Assembly (NCBI GenBank): GCA_039619475.1 | Contig: CM077115.1 | Span: 151,813,774 to 151,877,773, forward strand | Origin: Icerya purchasi | Taxonomy: Eukaryota > Arthropoda > Insecta > Hemiptera > Monophlebidae | DNA length: 64,000 bases | Direction of reading: 5' to 3' | In this document: positions 42,693 through 54,865 of the stretch, one piece after another | How the letters are laid out: every line of letters begins with the position of its first letter | Position numbering within the stretch: the first letter of the stretch is position 1 | Translations under genes and position numbers: made by a program | The notes under the pieces: model-generated | The model's input: the letters and a program-made list of their open reading frames with translations, nothing else | Told to the model about the DNA's origin: nothing | Database searches by the model: none

Positions 42693-45600
42693 ACTTGCTA
42701 AGCATCAAATAAAACATACTTAATTACATTTTAAAATCACATGCAGATTAATTTTTAAAATAAGAAAAAAAGTGACAAATAAACATTATTCGAAATAATC
42801 AAAATAAACGTCTACGAAATGTTTGCGTCCGAATTTCAGTTCTCAGCAATGCAGACTCCATGAGGAAAGCGTAATAATTAAAAGTTGCCCAAAAATGTTT
42901 AGTTCATTAAACAACAAATGGAACTTTATAATTGAACTTTTCAAATTAACCGACAAATTATGTTAATGTAAAAATAGATGAAACCTGATTGGCTACTATG
43001 CATACACAGGCACGCGTTAAATATTACTGAAGACAATCCTTAATCGCTATTGTTCTAAATAATCGATGTAACTCATAATGCTAAATCATCACTTTTCAAC
43101 AAATTAAAAGTTTATGAACAACAAGACACTTCCCCCTCCCAACGCTTTAAATACTTGTACAGTATAAAGCTATCTATTTCTGACTGGTAGCCATTACACT
43201 TAAAAAGTGATCTAAAACAACGCCTGTTTTAAATAATAATCTTATAACAATTATTAAGGCGACAACAACCTAAGAAAAGTTATTCGATTTAACAACGCCA
43301 TAAAAATCATCGTTAATTTTTAATGATTACAATCACCAATAAAAAACTCAATTTCATTGCCAGGAAGGAAAGCACCGGCTGAAAATAGCCGTTCAGAAAC
43401 TTTTTAAAAAGCTTCTCTTACAGAAATCGAATTACAAAGATCGATTTAGCTGAAACAACAAAGTCAACTCTCTCGTTAGTAATTTTCGATAAATTAATTA
43501 TTAAAAAAAATGAAAGTCCCGGGCAACAAAATTATAAATATTAAAAAATTAAAGTTAAAAATATTTAAAAAAAAAAATTTATAAGCAAATTAGTTCAAGT
43601 CAATTTTTTCCATTTAAGATAATATTGTTTAACAGGATTAATAAAGAAAATTTAAAAAAAAAAAAAAAAAAATCCTTAGAATAATTAAAAACGATATTCT
43701 CGTTTAAAGTCAATTTATTTAATGAAATAAAAAAAAAAAAAAAAAAAAAATATCAATTTAAGACTGCGTGGCAAATTATCGATAACAATAAAATCAAATT
43801 AGGGTATGTAAATCATTATATTAAAAAATTAAAACTAAGCTGTTGAAATTATAAAAAAAATAAAAAATCATATTTCTTTTCCTTTCAAAATATTTTTTTT
43901 CAACAACACAGAATAAAATAATACTAATAAAATCGATTATGAGCATTCATTAAAACTTAAAATAAAAATAATGCTACATAATTAATTTTAAAAGATATCT
44001 GTGGTAAAGTAAAAATAAAAAGGACGGCGATTGAATATCATGGATCATCCCATTTTTTTATTCTATTTCAACCAGATATCAGTGTAAAAATTAGATAAAC
44101 CTAGAAATAAAATGTGCCAAATCTTAACGTCTATTACATATTTTAGCAACTTTACTATTCATGCTACGAATATTCGTAGGAGTTCAATGTACAACGGTAA
44201 AATAATAAATTTAAGAAATGATAATAGAACTAAATATGTATTTCATAAATTACGAACAAAGATAATTTATGTTATCTTAGGATTATAACTTCCTATACTA
44301 TTTGGTAAGATAATGTATATTAGTCATTCTACAAGAAAAGTTAGCAGAAAAGTAATAATTCAGACGAATATAATGCGGAAAAATTCCCCTTAAGCGATAT
44401 TAAACATGTGAAAAAATGATTAAGTACGCAAATTAATGTAGTTTGTGCTGAAAATTTTAATTTTATTATTTACAAAGGCTGCGATGAACCTTCTAAAATG
44501 TATTTAAACATAGTTGGTAATCATTTTAATGTTGCTTTTAAGATAAATGCTTTAAGTACTTAGTACTTCTTATTGTCCTTTTAATACGACACAAAGGGCG
44601 ACCGCTCCTAAGCAATTCGAGGACTCGGGTCTTCCAGTTCTAATAATAAAAAAATGCATTTTATTATGGAAAAAAAATTTTCAACGATAATTTTTTTTAA
44701 ATTTTAAAAGATGTATTCTTTAACAAATAAATAGTGTATTTCTGATTACCTTAAATGTTTTTAAACAAATCATATAATCAAAAACTCGTGATTATAATTT
44801 CATTTCCGAAATGACATTTTGAAACAATTAGTTCGGCAATCGCACGATTACAATAATAATTACAGAACGGAAGCTCTACAGTGAACCCATTCCATCTATT
44901 TAAAATATTCGGGAGAAACAAATTAAGAAGAAGTTTTCGTAGCGTAACTTAACCTACCTTGCGAACTTTCACAAAATGGGCCCTTGACGATTAATAAAAC
45001 GATGTTATTGTTCTTATAGCAGTATTATCATGCATATAATCATTAAGGTAATAATTTTACTACCATTGCGCAACTCAAATGACAAGCGCTTTTCCTACTT
45101 TTTCATTCTGAATATTTTTTTTACTTATTTCTGCAAAAAACAGAATCTTTTATATTTCACTATGCTGCTCCGTAACCTTTATAAATACTTACTAATTCGA
45201 CTATTACACAGTTGATGTCGTTTATTTAAACAATATTCTTTACAAAATAATATAAAAGCGAATTCCACTTTACCTGATCCGTCTAAGGTGGACTTTTTAG
45301 AGAAATTTGTTGGAAAACCTGTGTGGAGTGTCGATTACGTGGTAAGATTTTTTCTTATGAAGTTGAAGACGGGAAAAATCTTCATTATTTGGTTACTACG
45401 CGGTTCTTTGAATTGTCTTCATCATACATAACAAAGAAAAAAATACATTTTGTAATAAAGAAATTAAATTTTTAAAAAAATTCAAAATGTTTATTAATTT
45501 ACTTAACGAAAAAATTTTCATTAATATTTTTTTAAAAACGCAAACCATTAAAAGATTTCATACAGCACTATGTTACTAATTTATCAAATACAGTAATTAA

Positions 45601-46113
45601 ATGTACTCCAATGTTTTTAACGAAATGAGAAATGGTTGAAAAATGTATATAAACAAATTATCACGATCATAATTATTGGCAAACCTACGGTGTGGTGTTC
45701 AACGGTTATTCTTGCACCTTTGATACATCAATAAATCATTTGAAATATTGATGCATGAATTTTTGTGATTTTGTGACACATTTATATTTTATTTGTTGAG
45801 GAAATAGTATAACAAGTATAATTAGTGATTTTACAATATCGAAAACAAAAAGGGGGGAAAAATATAAAATATAGTGAATTTGTTCCAAATGAAAACAAAA
45901 CATGAATAAAAAACATCCTATACAACATCGATATTTTAACTACAGACACTTAATTACAAATATAACTGTGTTGCATAACAGAAATGTGGCTAACAAGATG
46001 GCAGAGGGTCTTCCTCGGTTGTAAAATGTAAGAATAAAGTAAATAAATATTTTTTGAAAGACGAGAAGTGTAAATTATTAGTTTTTTTCAGTTCTAGATT
46101 ACGAAAACGTGTA
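42693..46113. other. Gene-less, very AT-rich interval
   Basis: Long A and AT runs lie at 43,490-43,900. No frame has a recognisable domain, and I see no terminal repeats or RNA genes. Confidence 0.5.
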
Positions 46114-46121
46114 CAACTATT

Positions 46122-46697
46122 CAGGGACGGATCCAGATATATGGGGGGGGGATATAATTGCGTAATATTTACTACGGGAAAATCAAATAGCAACTTCTTT
46201 AGAAATTTAAAAATACATAATCATTACAATTTAATTTAAATTTTGTTTTATTTTTAGGTGAAAAATAAAAAAATTAAAAAATTCTAGCTAAATGGTAGTT
46301 TAGAAATAGCAAGATAGTATTTTTATTAGACTTTACTTCTTTTTTTTTTTTTTGTATTTTTGTTAGTAATCCTATTCGAATTCTTTGTTCGTGAACAAGT
46401 AAAAAAAATATATGTATATATTTCTCACTGAACTATTTTCATTTACTTTACAAAATAAAAATAAATAAGAAAGGCGAAAGATTGATGACAGTTGGGTTTA
46501 AAATATAATAAAAACGTAATATTAATAGTTTTACTAGAAAACTGTATTAAATATTAGTTATAATTAAATCCATAGGTAACATTTATATAAACCTTTTAGT
46601 GCATAAATTAAGTTTCTCTGTTATAACAAATTTTTTCATAGAGGCTTTGATTCTTTGCGCCGCGATGTCCCATATCCCCCCCATGGATCCGCCACTA
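46122..46697. mobile_element. Non-autonomous hAT element
   Basis: The left end reads cagggacggatccagatata, then a G9 run and atat. The right end, read inward, is tagtggcggatccatggggg with a longer G run and atatggg. The flanking octamers caactatt (46,114-46,121) and caattatt (46,698-46,705) differ by one base, as in an aged 8-bp target duplication. The interior of ~575 bp has no transposase. The termini resemble those of the outer hAT at 37,629 (CAGGGGCGGATCT), which suggests a related family mobilised it. Confidence 0.82.
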
Positions 46698-46705
46698 CAA
46701 TTATT

Positions 46706-48973
46706 ATTGTAAATATTATTAATGTTCACCGTTCCCATTTTCTTTTTTAGTAATAGAAAACACAACTTAAATTGTTTTCTTTGTGTTTAAATTGTAAATC
46801 ATGATTATGGACAATAATTTTTAACGTATAAATATATTTCCTGAAAAGCAGGTTGTGTTTCTAATTACTAAAAAATATGGTAAACATTGTCCGAATTTTA
46901 TAGAACTGAAACAAAGAAAAAGTACTGAGAACATGTGTAATGTTTATTCTTCCGCTAGTTCCTAAATTTTTCAAAATTAAAACTGTTTAAAAATTATCTT
47001 AAAATTAAATTTAAAATTTACTCGCCACATGTTAAACCATTGAACAACTAATTAAATAATTCGGTTGACGTTAAAAACAATTTTTCTCGGCAAAAAAAAA
47101 GGAAAAAACAGCTTGATAATCTTTTGTTCATATAAATAAAATAAAATTAGTTCTTTAACTTTAATTTTCAACAATATTTATCTACATACATAAATTTTAT
47201 ATTATTCTGCGGCAAATCGAAACGCCACTCCATTATACTAGGAAATAATTATATGGAACACGATTTTACCGGTTTTTTTTTCGTCACGTTATATATCCGC
47301 AACTGTTAGCTGTTTTAATTCTGATGTGTCTTTACTGTAGAAATTATTTCTTGAAATTAGAATTGCGTTTTTTAAATGATCTCTAACTTAATAACCAATA
47401 ATGAAAAATAGATATAACATTTAAAGTAGAAACTCTGCGATATCAGTGTGCAAAAACGTACACGTGGAGTACGGTTCGAAGGGTCTGAACCCCCTACACG
47501 GAGAAAATTAATTTTAATGTAACAGTAAAGTCAGAATAAAATTAATTTTAAAGTGAAAATATTTATCTGCCAGACATATACATTAAAAAATCTGCCTATT
47601 GTTTTTATATGTGAAAACAGAACATTCATAAAAAAAAACTATAATTTTTTTGACCCTCGCCAATGATGGAATTCTGGTTATACTAATGTTAGTATGAATA
47701 ATTAAAATTACGAAGAAATGATTACTTGTAACACGAAATAGCTACCCTTAATAAAGCACATTCGTATCAGTAATTTAAACGAATGACTTCTGCAAACATT
47801 ATTTCACTTCGTTTGCATTAAACTGGTACTTCTGAAAAATAGTTTTTAAATAAAATATATTTTAAAAGTACGCCTTGAATAATGATAAAGCTCCCTCCTG
47901 CACCTCAAAAAAAAAAAAATAATAATAAATAAATAAATAAAATAAAAAAAACAAATGATTTAAATACTTTTAAAAATAAAAATTACGAGCGAGGATTAAG
48001 GGATTTAATGTGCACAAACACACATAACAAAATTCATTATTATTGAGGATGAATATAAGAACAATCGTGAAAACTTCTATGAAGTTTGAAATGACAAAAA
48101 TAACTGTAAAATAAACATAAATGATTGTAATTATTTAAGCAGAAATTTAAAAAAAAACCTACGAAATTTTTTAGTTATACATCTTTTAAAATTATTTTTA
48201 TTATTAATATTCCTGTAGTATTCTAAATTCGCAATAACGTAATTTCATTTTCGAACACGATAATCGGGAAACTTCACTAAAAAAATTAACTTTATAATAA
48301 AAAAAGGTAATTTCACCTACCTCTTTCGTAACTATTAATTTCCGTTAAAAAAATTGAATTAATAATCGTCGTCCTTAAATTGCCATTCGCCATATTCATA
48401 TAACGCACCGGTGTACAAGACAATATTATATCTTTTTTTGAATATCATAAAATTTTCTAACATGCGATTGCGGAACAACTTTCAACCGAAGACCCCACTT
48501 TTACTTCATAACACGCGGCTGGTAAAAATTTAATAGAAAATTAAAAATTACGTATGAAAGTTAAGTAATTTGGTCACTGAAAATTTATGAATATAAATAT
48601 AGAAAAATAAACGTGAAACCGTCTATGTAAGGATTAAAAAGCAGTAACATACACAGAATTTTTTAACAATTAAAATACTATTTAAAAGAATAAAAACCTG
48701 ACTAAACATCCGAAAATAATACAATTTCTGAGAAAAAAATTTGTCGAAAAAAACTACGGTTAATTAAATTTGTTCAATTATTTTTCAAACTGTGTAGTAA
48801 AGTTTTCATGTCGCAACAAAATCAGAAGCCATTTTTTTTTAAATAAAATTTTTGTCGCTATTAATATAAGATTTGTAGATTCTATTCGATATACCATTTT
48901 AAACACTTAATCTTTACAACAAAACGCATTATATTTCAATGGTGAAATTTTTTTGCAAATTTATATATATTAA
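46706..48973. other. Gene-less AT-rich interval
   Basis: No coding or RNA gene is recognised. A 13-bp word, tacacggagaaaa, at 47,495-47,507 returns inverted at 50,482-50,494. It may be a remnant of element ends, but nothing else supports that. Confidence 0.4.
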
Positions 48974-49225
48974 TTACAACGTAATTCTTAGGCTACCCCC
49001 TATTAGAAAAAATGTCCCAAAAAAATGTCCCCCAATTTTATGTAACGTTTATCTTTTATAGGATTTTTGTTATTGTTATTTAAAAAATGTCACAATTTTA
49101 TATAACGAAAAATGTAACGAAAAAATGTCTTAATTTTATATAATGAAAGTTAAATATTAGGATAGGATTTTTGTGATTATGTTATTTTTCTTTTTGTGTT
49201 GATGCCAGTAAGAATTACGTTGTAA
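48974..49225. mobile_element. MITE-like element with 17-bp perfect inverted ends
   Basis: ttacaacgtaattctta at 48,974-48,990 recurs inverted at 49,209-49,225. The ~250-bp interior contains a small array of aaaaatgtc and aattttatRtaacg words (49,010-49,160). The left flank contains ttaa, but the right flank does not give a clean duplication. Confidence 0.7.
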
Positions 49226-49325
49226 ATTTTGATCATTTTATACAAAGTATAGAAGAGAAAGAGACAGAAATGAAAGCAAGAGGTGTTAAGGGGCACAGCC
49301 CCTTGCGAGGCCAAAATGGCCCAGT

Positions 49326-49366
49326 TATATATATACGAGTATATATATATATATATATGTATATTA
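49326..49366. repeat. (TA)n microsatellite
   Basis: An imperfect TA run, interrupted once by cgag. Confidence 0.9.
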
Positions 49367-49369
49367 TAA

Positions 49370-51620
49370 TCAATATTAATTTATAATTTCATAAAATGTA
49401 TAATTTAAAAAATGGGGACCACTTTCTTTTCTCTTCAAATGTACAATTCAACCAAAAATTGTTGCCTCCTACAAAACCCATCTCGCAGTTTTTCCTAGAT
49501 AATCCAGTACTAAATATTATAATTTTGCATATTGCGTAATAAAATTTATAAAATTTGCCAAGTCATTAATATAAAATATTACAATTTAAACTCCCATTTG
49601 ATGTTTATATAACGAAAAATTATGCAATTTATTGATGGCAATTTTTTATATGTGTATGCGTGTATGATATATTAAATCGTTAATATTGTTCTTTCAATTT
49701 AATAAAATGTATAATTTAAAAAATAAATACCACTTATATTAAATGAATATTTCAACCAAAATGAATCATCACGCAGAAAAATCTATTACATCCGCAAAAC
49801 CAAACTCGTAGTTTTTCTTAGATAATTCGATACTAAATGAATAATTAAAACAAAAATAATCAAAAGTTCGCAATTTTATACAACTCAAAAACGTCATAAA
49901 TATCTACATATCAGCTTACCATTTCCAGTAAAGTGTCGGTACATCAGTTATGCTACAACACGAAGCGGAACGTGACGACAAATCTAACCGGACACGGATT
50001 AACAAACACGCACAAACGTAGCTCTACTCAAAATGAACAGCTAGTTGAACAACGAAAGAGAAGTTTCGAATGACCGTTGAAGTTCCAGAAAAATTTTATT
50101 TTGTACCATCATCAGTTGATGTGGAGTGTGCAGTGGGTGAAGTGTTTGTCGGCGATCCGGACGGTGTTACAACGTCTATGAAAAAGAAGTTAGAATGACG
50201 AACTGCTTATCTGCAAATTACGAGAAGCAACCTTGAGTCGATGTGGCCCTATCGAACGAATGCCGACTTTTTAAATAGAATCCGCATGGAACCTTACATT
50301 ATAGTATTCGTGCATTGAAGACGCAAACTAAGCATTTTTCATACGATCTATTCCTTGTTCTATTGTAGCCCATCCGATGCTTCATTTTGTCGGTACCACG
50401 TGTGCACTGGAATCAACTTCATGACTGCGGATAATTTTGCGAATACTGTGGCTGTCAGCGGGGGGGGCAGGAGTTAACCTTTTTTCTCCGTGTACGTGGC
50501 AGCGACTTTTTGCTTACGTACACACCAACAATTTATTACAAACGAAACTTTTTTTCTATTTTCTTACATCGATCACTCCACTAATGTTACATCCCTTTCT
50601 GATGTTTAAAAAAAAGCGGATTAATGTAGAAAATAAAAAAGAAGAAAATATTCGGTATTTAAGATTTTTTTTATTTAAACTTAAATACGTCACAGACAAA
50701 AAAATAATCATCAAACTGAGAAAAATAATTTAAAAAAAAATTACAGAAAATATCTGTTTCTAATTTAGTACAAATTACAGTAATTCATATCGGAATACTT
50801 GACGTTTGATACATCACGCTCGGTTAGCTTGCCGTATACACGTGATAACAAATTATTTTTCGAGTTTATTTATTTTTTTTTCAAATGCAGTATCTGAAAA
50901 ATAAATATTCCCAGAGCGAGATATTTAATCCTGTACGATACGTTATGTTATAGTAATGAAACAACATATAACTGTCATACTGATCAGCGTTTTCAAATTT
51001 TCTTTCAAAAAATTCAGTCACACGGAAACCTTCATTCTTATTAGTATGAAATATGACATACATAGCTGGAATTTAAAATTAAAAATCTTCCGACTTTTAA
51101 ATAATTATTCGACCTTCTCGAAAGAGCAAATTTATTTAATAACTATCGTATACTTTCGAAAATAGGTAAATACCGATCCCCTTAATGAGTATTCCTAAAA
51201 AAATAATTTAAAAAGTCTACTATCTACTTGTTCCAGAATCTTTGAAATCAGCTTGCGTACAATAACACAGTGAGACATTTTCATGTTTTCCCTTAAAAGT
51301 GGGCTTTGTACAGTCATTCAGGCATCCACCGACATTAGAAAATGTCGTTCGCTTCACGGCCTTCGTCGACATGAGAATGTCGCCGTGCAACCTGTGATTT
51401 CCTCTATACATATTATACCGCAACGTAAGCGCAAAAATATACATTTAACAACTAACTACCGCTATAGTACAAGGTTCGTTATTTACATCATTATCGTTAG
51501 CGGTGGTAATATTGAGGAAATGACGTGTGAAATACACAAACCTACGATCTTTGCCAAGCCGTTATAGGTAACACTTTAACCTACTTCTGTTGAATGCATA
51601 CTCGCGTATGTGGGAAATCA
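49370..51620. other. Gene-less interval
   Basis: AT-rich to about 49,920, then closer to even composition (49,920-50,480). The frames at 50,437-50,733, 51,220-51,444 (minus) and 51,283-51,567 have no recognisable domain. A short repeated word, aatgtcg, occurs near 51,340 and 51,375. I make no functional call. Confidence 0.4.
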
Positions 51621-51628
51621 GTCTCATT

Positions 51629-52665
51629 AAATGCTCCTTTATTAGTAATCAGTCGTATCTAAGTAAATACACGAAATTTTCGTAACGCTTTTCTGTGACG
51701 TTCCATTTTGTGACGCTTTTCGAGTTTATGTGTCAAAATAAAGACATGAAAAAACGTCATTCTCTCCCACTGTGCAACAAAAAATTATTAAATGTAATAG
51801 TTTTACCTTTAAAACGGGACTAGTTTGGTTATTGCGCCGTTATCAGAGTTTAATCTTATAGAAAATCCGTCCAATGTTGATGTTTTGAGACAACAAAGGG
51901 ATCACATTATTTTAGCGGAATTCATGGAGCGTGGACCGGCCTAAACTACTGGAAACACTCATCAATTTAAGGAGAGAGATGAAAATTTAGAAAGCAATTC
52001 AACTGTTGCATGACAATGCACGGCCATTCACAGCGAACATTACCCAAGAACTTACCGCCGAGTTGTCAATTGACTACAGTTCGGACCTTGCCCAAACGCT
52101 TTATTTTCTCAATTAAAACAAAAAAAAACAAAACATATATATATATCCGGCAGATGACGAATTGCTTAAAAATATCGAGTCACTGGACCGGACGGAAAAT
52201 GTTATAGAGTAAGTGTTGAAAAGTTGGTGGTTCTTTTATCAAAAACTTTGTAAAATGTTCAAGCAATAAAATGTAAGTTTTAAATTTAATTTTCGTTCAT
52301 TATTACGCCAACGCGACGGGTTTTGGAACCTTACTTTCTGCGTGAACCTCGTAGACACAATGTATCAATTCGGATTCAATATTTATGGCGCGCCATTCTA
52401 TTTCGTGACGCTCCATTTCGGAACGTTTTTCGAGTTTATGTGCCAAAGTAAATTGTGTCAATTCGGATTCGATATTTATGGCGCGCCATTCTATTTCGTA
52501 ACACTCAATTTCGTAACGCTTTTTGAGTTTATGTGCCCAAGTAGAGACATAGACATAATATTAGTAATCAGTCGTATCCAAATAAAGACATGAAATTTTC
52601 GTAACGCTTTTCCGTGACGCTCCATTTCGTAACGCTTTTCAAGTTTATGTGCCAAAGCAAAGACA
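51629..52665. repeat. Field of ~93-bp related modules
   Basis: Two adjacent copies of a 93-bp module start at 52,366 and 52,459: caattcggattcRatattta, then tggcgcgccattctatttcg, then cgagtttatgtgcc. Related pieces (ttagtaatcagtcgtatc, aaattttcgtaacgctttt, gagtttatgtgYcaaa) occur at 51,641-51,750 and 52,559-52,665, flanking a mariner remnant. The two outer pieces align with each other over ~110 bp, so they may be the inverted-free remnants of one repeat interrupted by the mariner. Confidence 0.75.
51930..52260 (+). pseudogene. Decayed mariner transposase fragment
   Basis: Readable pieces are LETLIKLRREMK, then a stop, then AIQLLHDNARPFTANITQEL, YSSDLAQTLYF, PADDELLKNIESLDR, and a C-terminal VLKSWWFFYQKL. 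HDNARP carries the second catalytic Asp of mariner transposases. The third Asp, expected in the PSDYHLF motif, is missing (AQT-LYF). An AT microsatellite-like insertion (52,120-52,146) and several stops break the frame. It belongs to a different lineage from the mariner at 41.4 kb, judging by the C-terminal words. Confidence 0.72.
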
Positions 52666-52669
52666 TAAA

Positions 52670-54170
52670 AATGTCAAAAAAAAAATGAAACAGTACTTTA
52701 AAAATATATAGGCGAATAGGAATTTTATGAAAATATCACAATCGGCTTGTGCTGTTTAAAATTTACATTTTGTACCTTACGTTGTTTTATTGTGAAATAA
52801 TACTTTATTCCCGGTTTATTTCAGATAGCTGACGTGGTAACGAGTGTATTTACTTTTGAAAAAATGGATTTTTAAGATGTAATTGAGAACATTTTAAGAT
52901 GCTATTAGTGTAGTGAGCTCTATGCCAGTGGTTAATTTAGAAGAACCATTCTTTTTTGTTTTACTTATAGTACATTTTTTTTCTTTTATTTTCTATTTAC
53001 AAAAAAAAAGATACACTACTTTTTAACGGGTAAAAAAGGTAGGCAATCACGCAAGTGATTGAACATTTCCTTGGAATTACTTAGCCGTTAAGCGTCACTA
53101 CGTTTGTTTCTATTCTATTTATGTATATTTTAATGGCGTTCGTTTTAAATTCGGAAAATAAAGAAAACGTAAATTACTCATCTGTCATAAATGAAACTGT
53201 CTGCAACGAGAACGGGAACTAGTTCTTTGATTTTTTTTATTTACCGCAAAACTGTTTGAAAAGCACCGAATTAATGTAAAAACCCTGTAGAAGGAAGTCT
53301 GAGAAACATCACTAAAACACATAAAAATCACGTATAGGAGGTAGAACAGAACATCAGGCAGCCTAAAGAGATTTTCGAGATATTCATCTTCGGCCGACAG
53401 CAATTCAACGCCCGACGAAATCACTCTACGACGAGTTGAACTACAGCGAAACAATATTGATCTATTATTTATATATCTAGAGACGAAAACCGGATTTACC
53501 ATAAAGTAAATATACAGGTAAAACACGGGACCACAGCTAAGTTAATTACTAAAAGAAATTTACAATTTTGTCTCCCCCTCTCAAAAAAAAAAAAAAAAAT
53601 ATATATATATTATAAAAATGAATTATTCGCAAACCACCAATCAATATAATTTTGCGCCCCAACTACAGAGAAACTATATCCATTTCCTGCTTTGAAGGGA
53701 AGTGGAGCAACTATTTTGCACGTAGCGATTTTAAATTTCGTATTGCTAGCCGAAGTCCTGAAAAAGTTCACAGAATAGGCTCTTCCCCTCACACGACTCG
53801 TCAACACCGATGTGTATATAAGACTGACTTTGGCGTGTTTTGTAAAATTTTTGTAATATACATACAAAACGCAGCTATCGTTTTATACATATATTCAGTA
53901 ATATTCGTTTTCGTTTTCGTTATCTTATTATTTTATATGTAAATAATCCGTAGAAACTTTTAGTCTGCCTTTGTTTATTTTTTGTTCAGTCTCGTACAAT
54001 AATAATACAAATACAGAGAATTCGTATGGACTTTATTTTTATTTACTTGTTCGATTTCATCTTTCGTGTTTCAATACACATTTACAAAGTATTAGAAAAT
54101 AGTTGCCAATTTATGTTCAAAAAATACGTAGATTTACTCAGTATAAGCATGTGGGTTATTAATTGTACAT
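52670..54170. other. Gene-less interval
   Basis: The frames at 53,185-53,526 (minus), 53,610-53,867 (minus) and 53,652-53,942 show no recognisable domain. A short poly(A)-(TA) tract lies at 53,584-53,610. Confidence 0.4.
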
Positions 54171-54182
54171 TATAGTTAGAAA

Positions 54183-54853
54183 ATGAAAAGGCAGAGAGTA
54201 TAATTTATTTAGGACAATTAATATCTCTAGAAATAAAACAAAAAAAGAAGTAGGGCGTAGAATCGCACTCACTTGGAAAAAATATTGGTCGCTGAAACAT
54301 ATTTTTAAGGGACCTTACAGAAATGAACTAAAAAGGGAAATTCTAAATGCGTGCGTCCTGCCTACCTTAACATATGGATGTCAGAAGACATGGACAATAA
54401 CAAATAATATCATGAATAAAATTGAGATATGTCAAAACGCACTGGAGAGATCTATGATTGGAGTTAAATTAAGAGACAAAATAAACTCAAAAAAAAAATC
54501 AAAAACAAATTAAAAGTTAAAGACAATTTCACATGGGCAATAAGAAGGAAAATATGGGATTGGGCAGGACATATTGCAAAGAATGGATGCCACAAGATGG
54601 ACTAAAAAAATAACAGATTGGACAATATAGGCGAAGAGAAAAAGAGGAAGACCGGAAAACAGGTGGGAAGATGGTTTCGCGAAAATGTTAAAGCACAAAC
54701 AATACCATCAGGTCGCTTATGACAGACTAGAGTGGGCTCGGTTGAGGGAGTCCTTTGCCCGTTTTCAGGGCTAAATTAAATTATACAATAGTTTATTTAC
54801 TTCAATGTATATTGTGTAATGTTATATCACTAAGGCTAATAATAATAATAATA
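54183..54853 (+). mobile_element. 5'-truncated LINE with (TAA)n tail
   Basis: The element is flanked by an 11-bp direct repeat, atagttagaaa, at 54,172-54,182 and 54,854-54,864, and ends in an (AAT)n tail. It encodes a degraded RT C-terminus: SIIYLGQLISLE, a frameshift at an A-run near 54,245, VGRRIALTWKKYWSLKHIF, ILNACVLPTLTYGCQKTW, QNALERSMIGVKLRDKI and, after more frameshifts, KRKRGRPENRWED. This architecture is common in insect LINEs. The palm and endonuclease are lost by truncation. It is a third LINE family, distinct from those at 21 kb and 31 kb. Confidence 0.87.
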
Positions 54854-54856
54854 ATA
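54838..54856 (+). repeat. (AAT)n tract, tail of the LINE
   Basis: Six uninterrupted AAT units at the 3' end of the truncated LINE, just before its target duplication. A poly(A) run follows about 10 bp later. Confidence 0.85.
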
Positions 54857-54865
54857 GTTAGAAAG

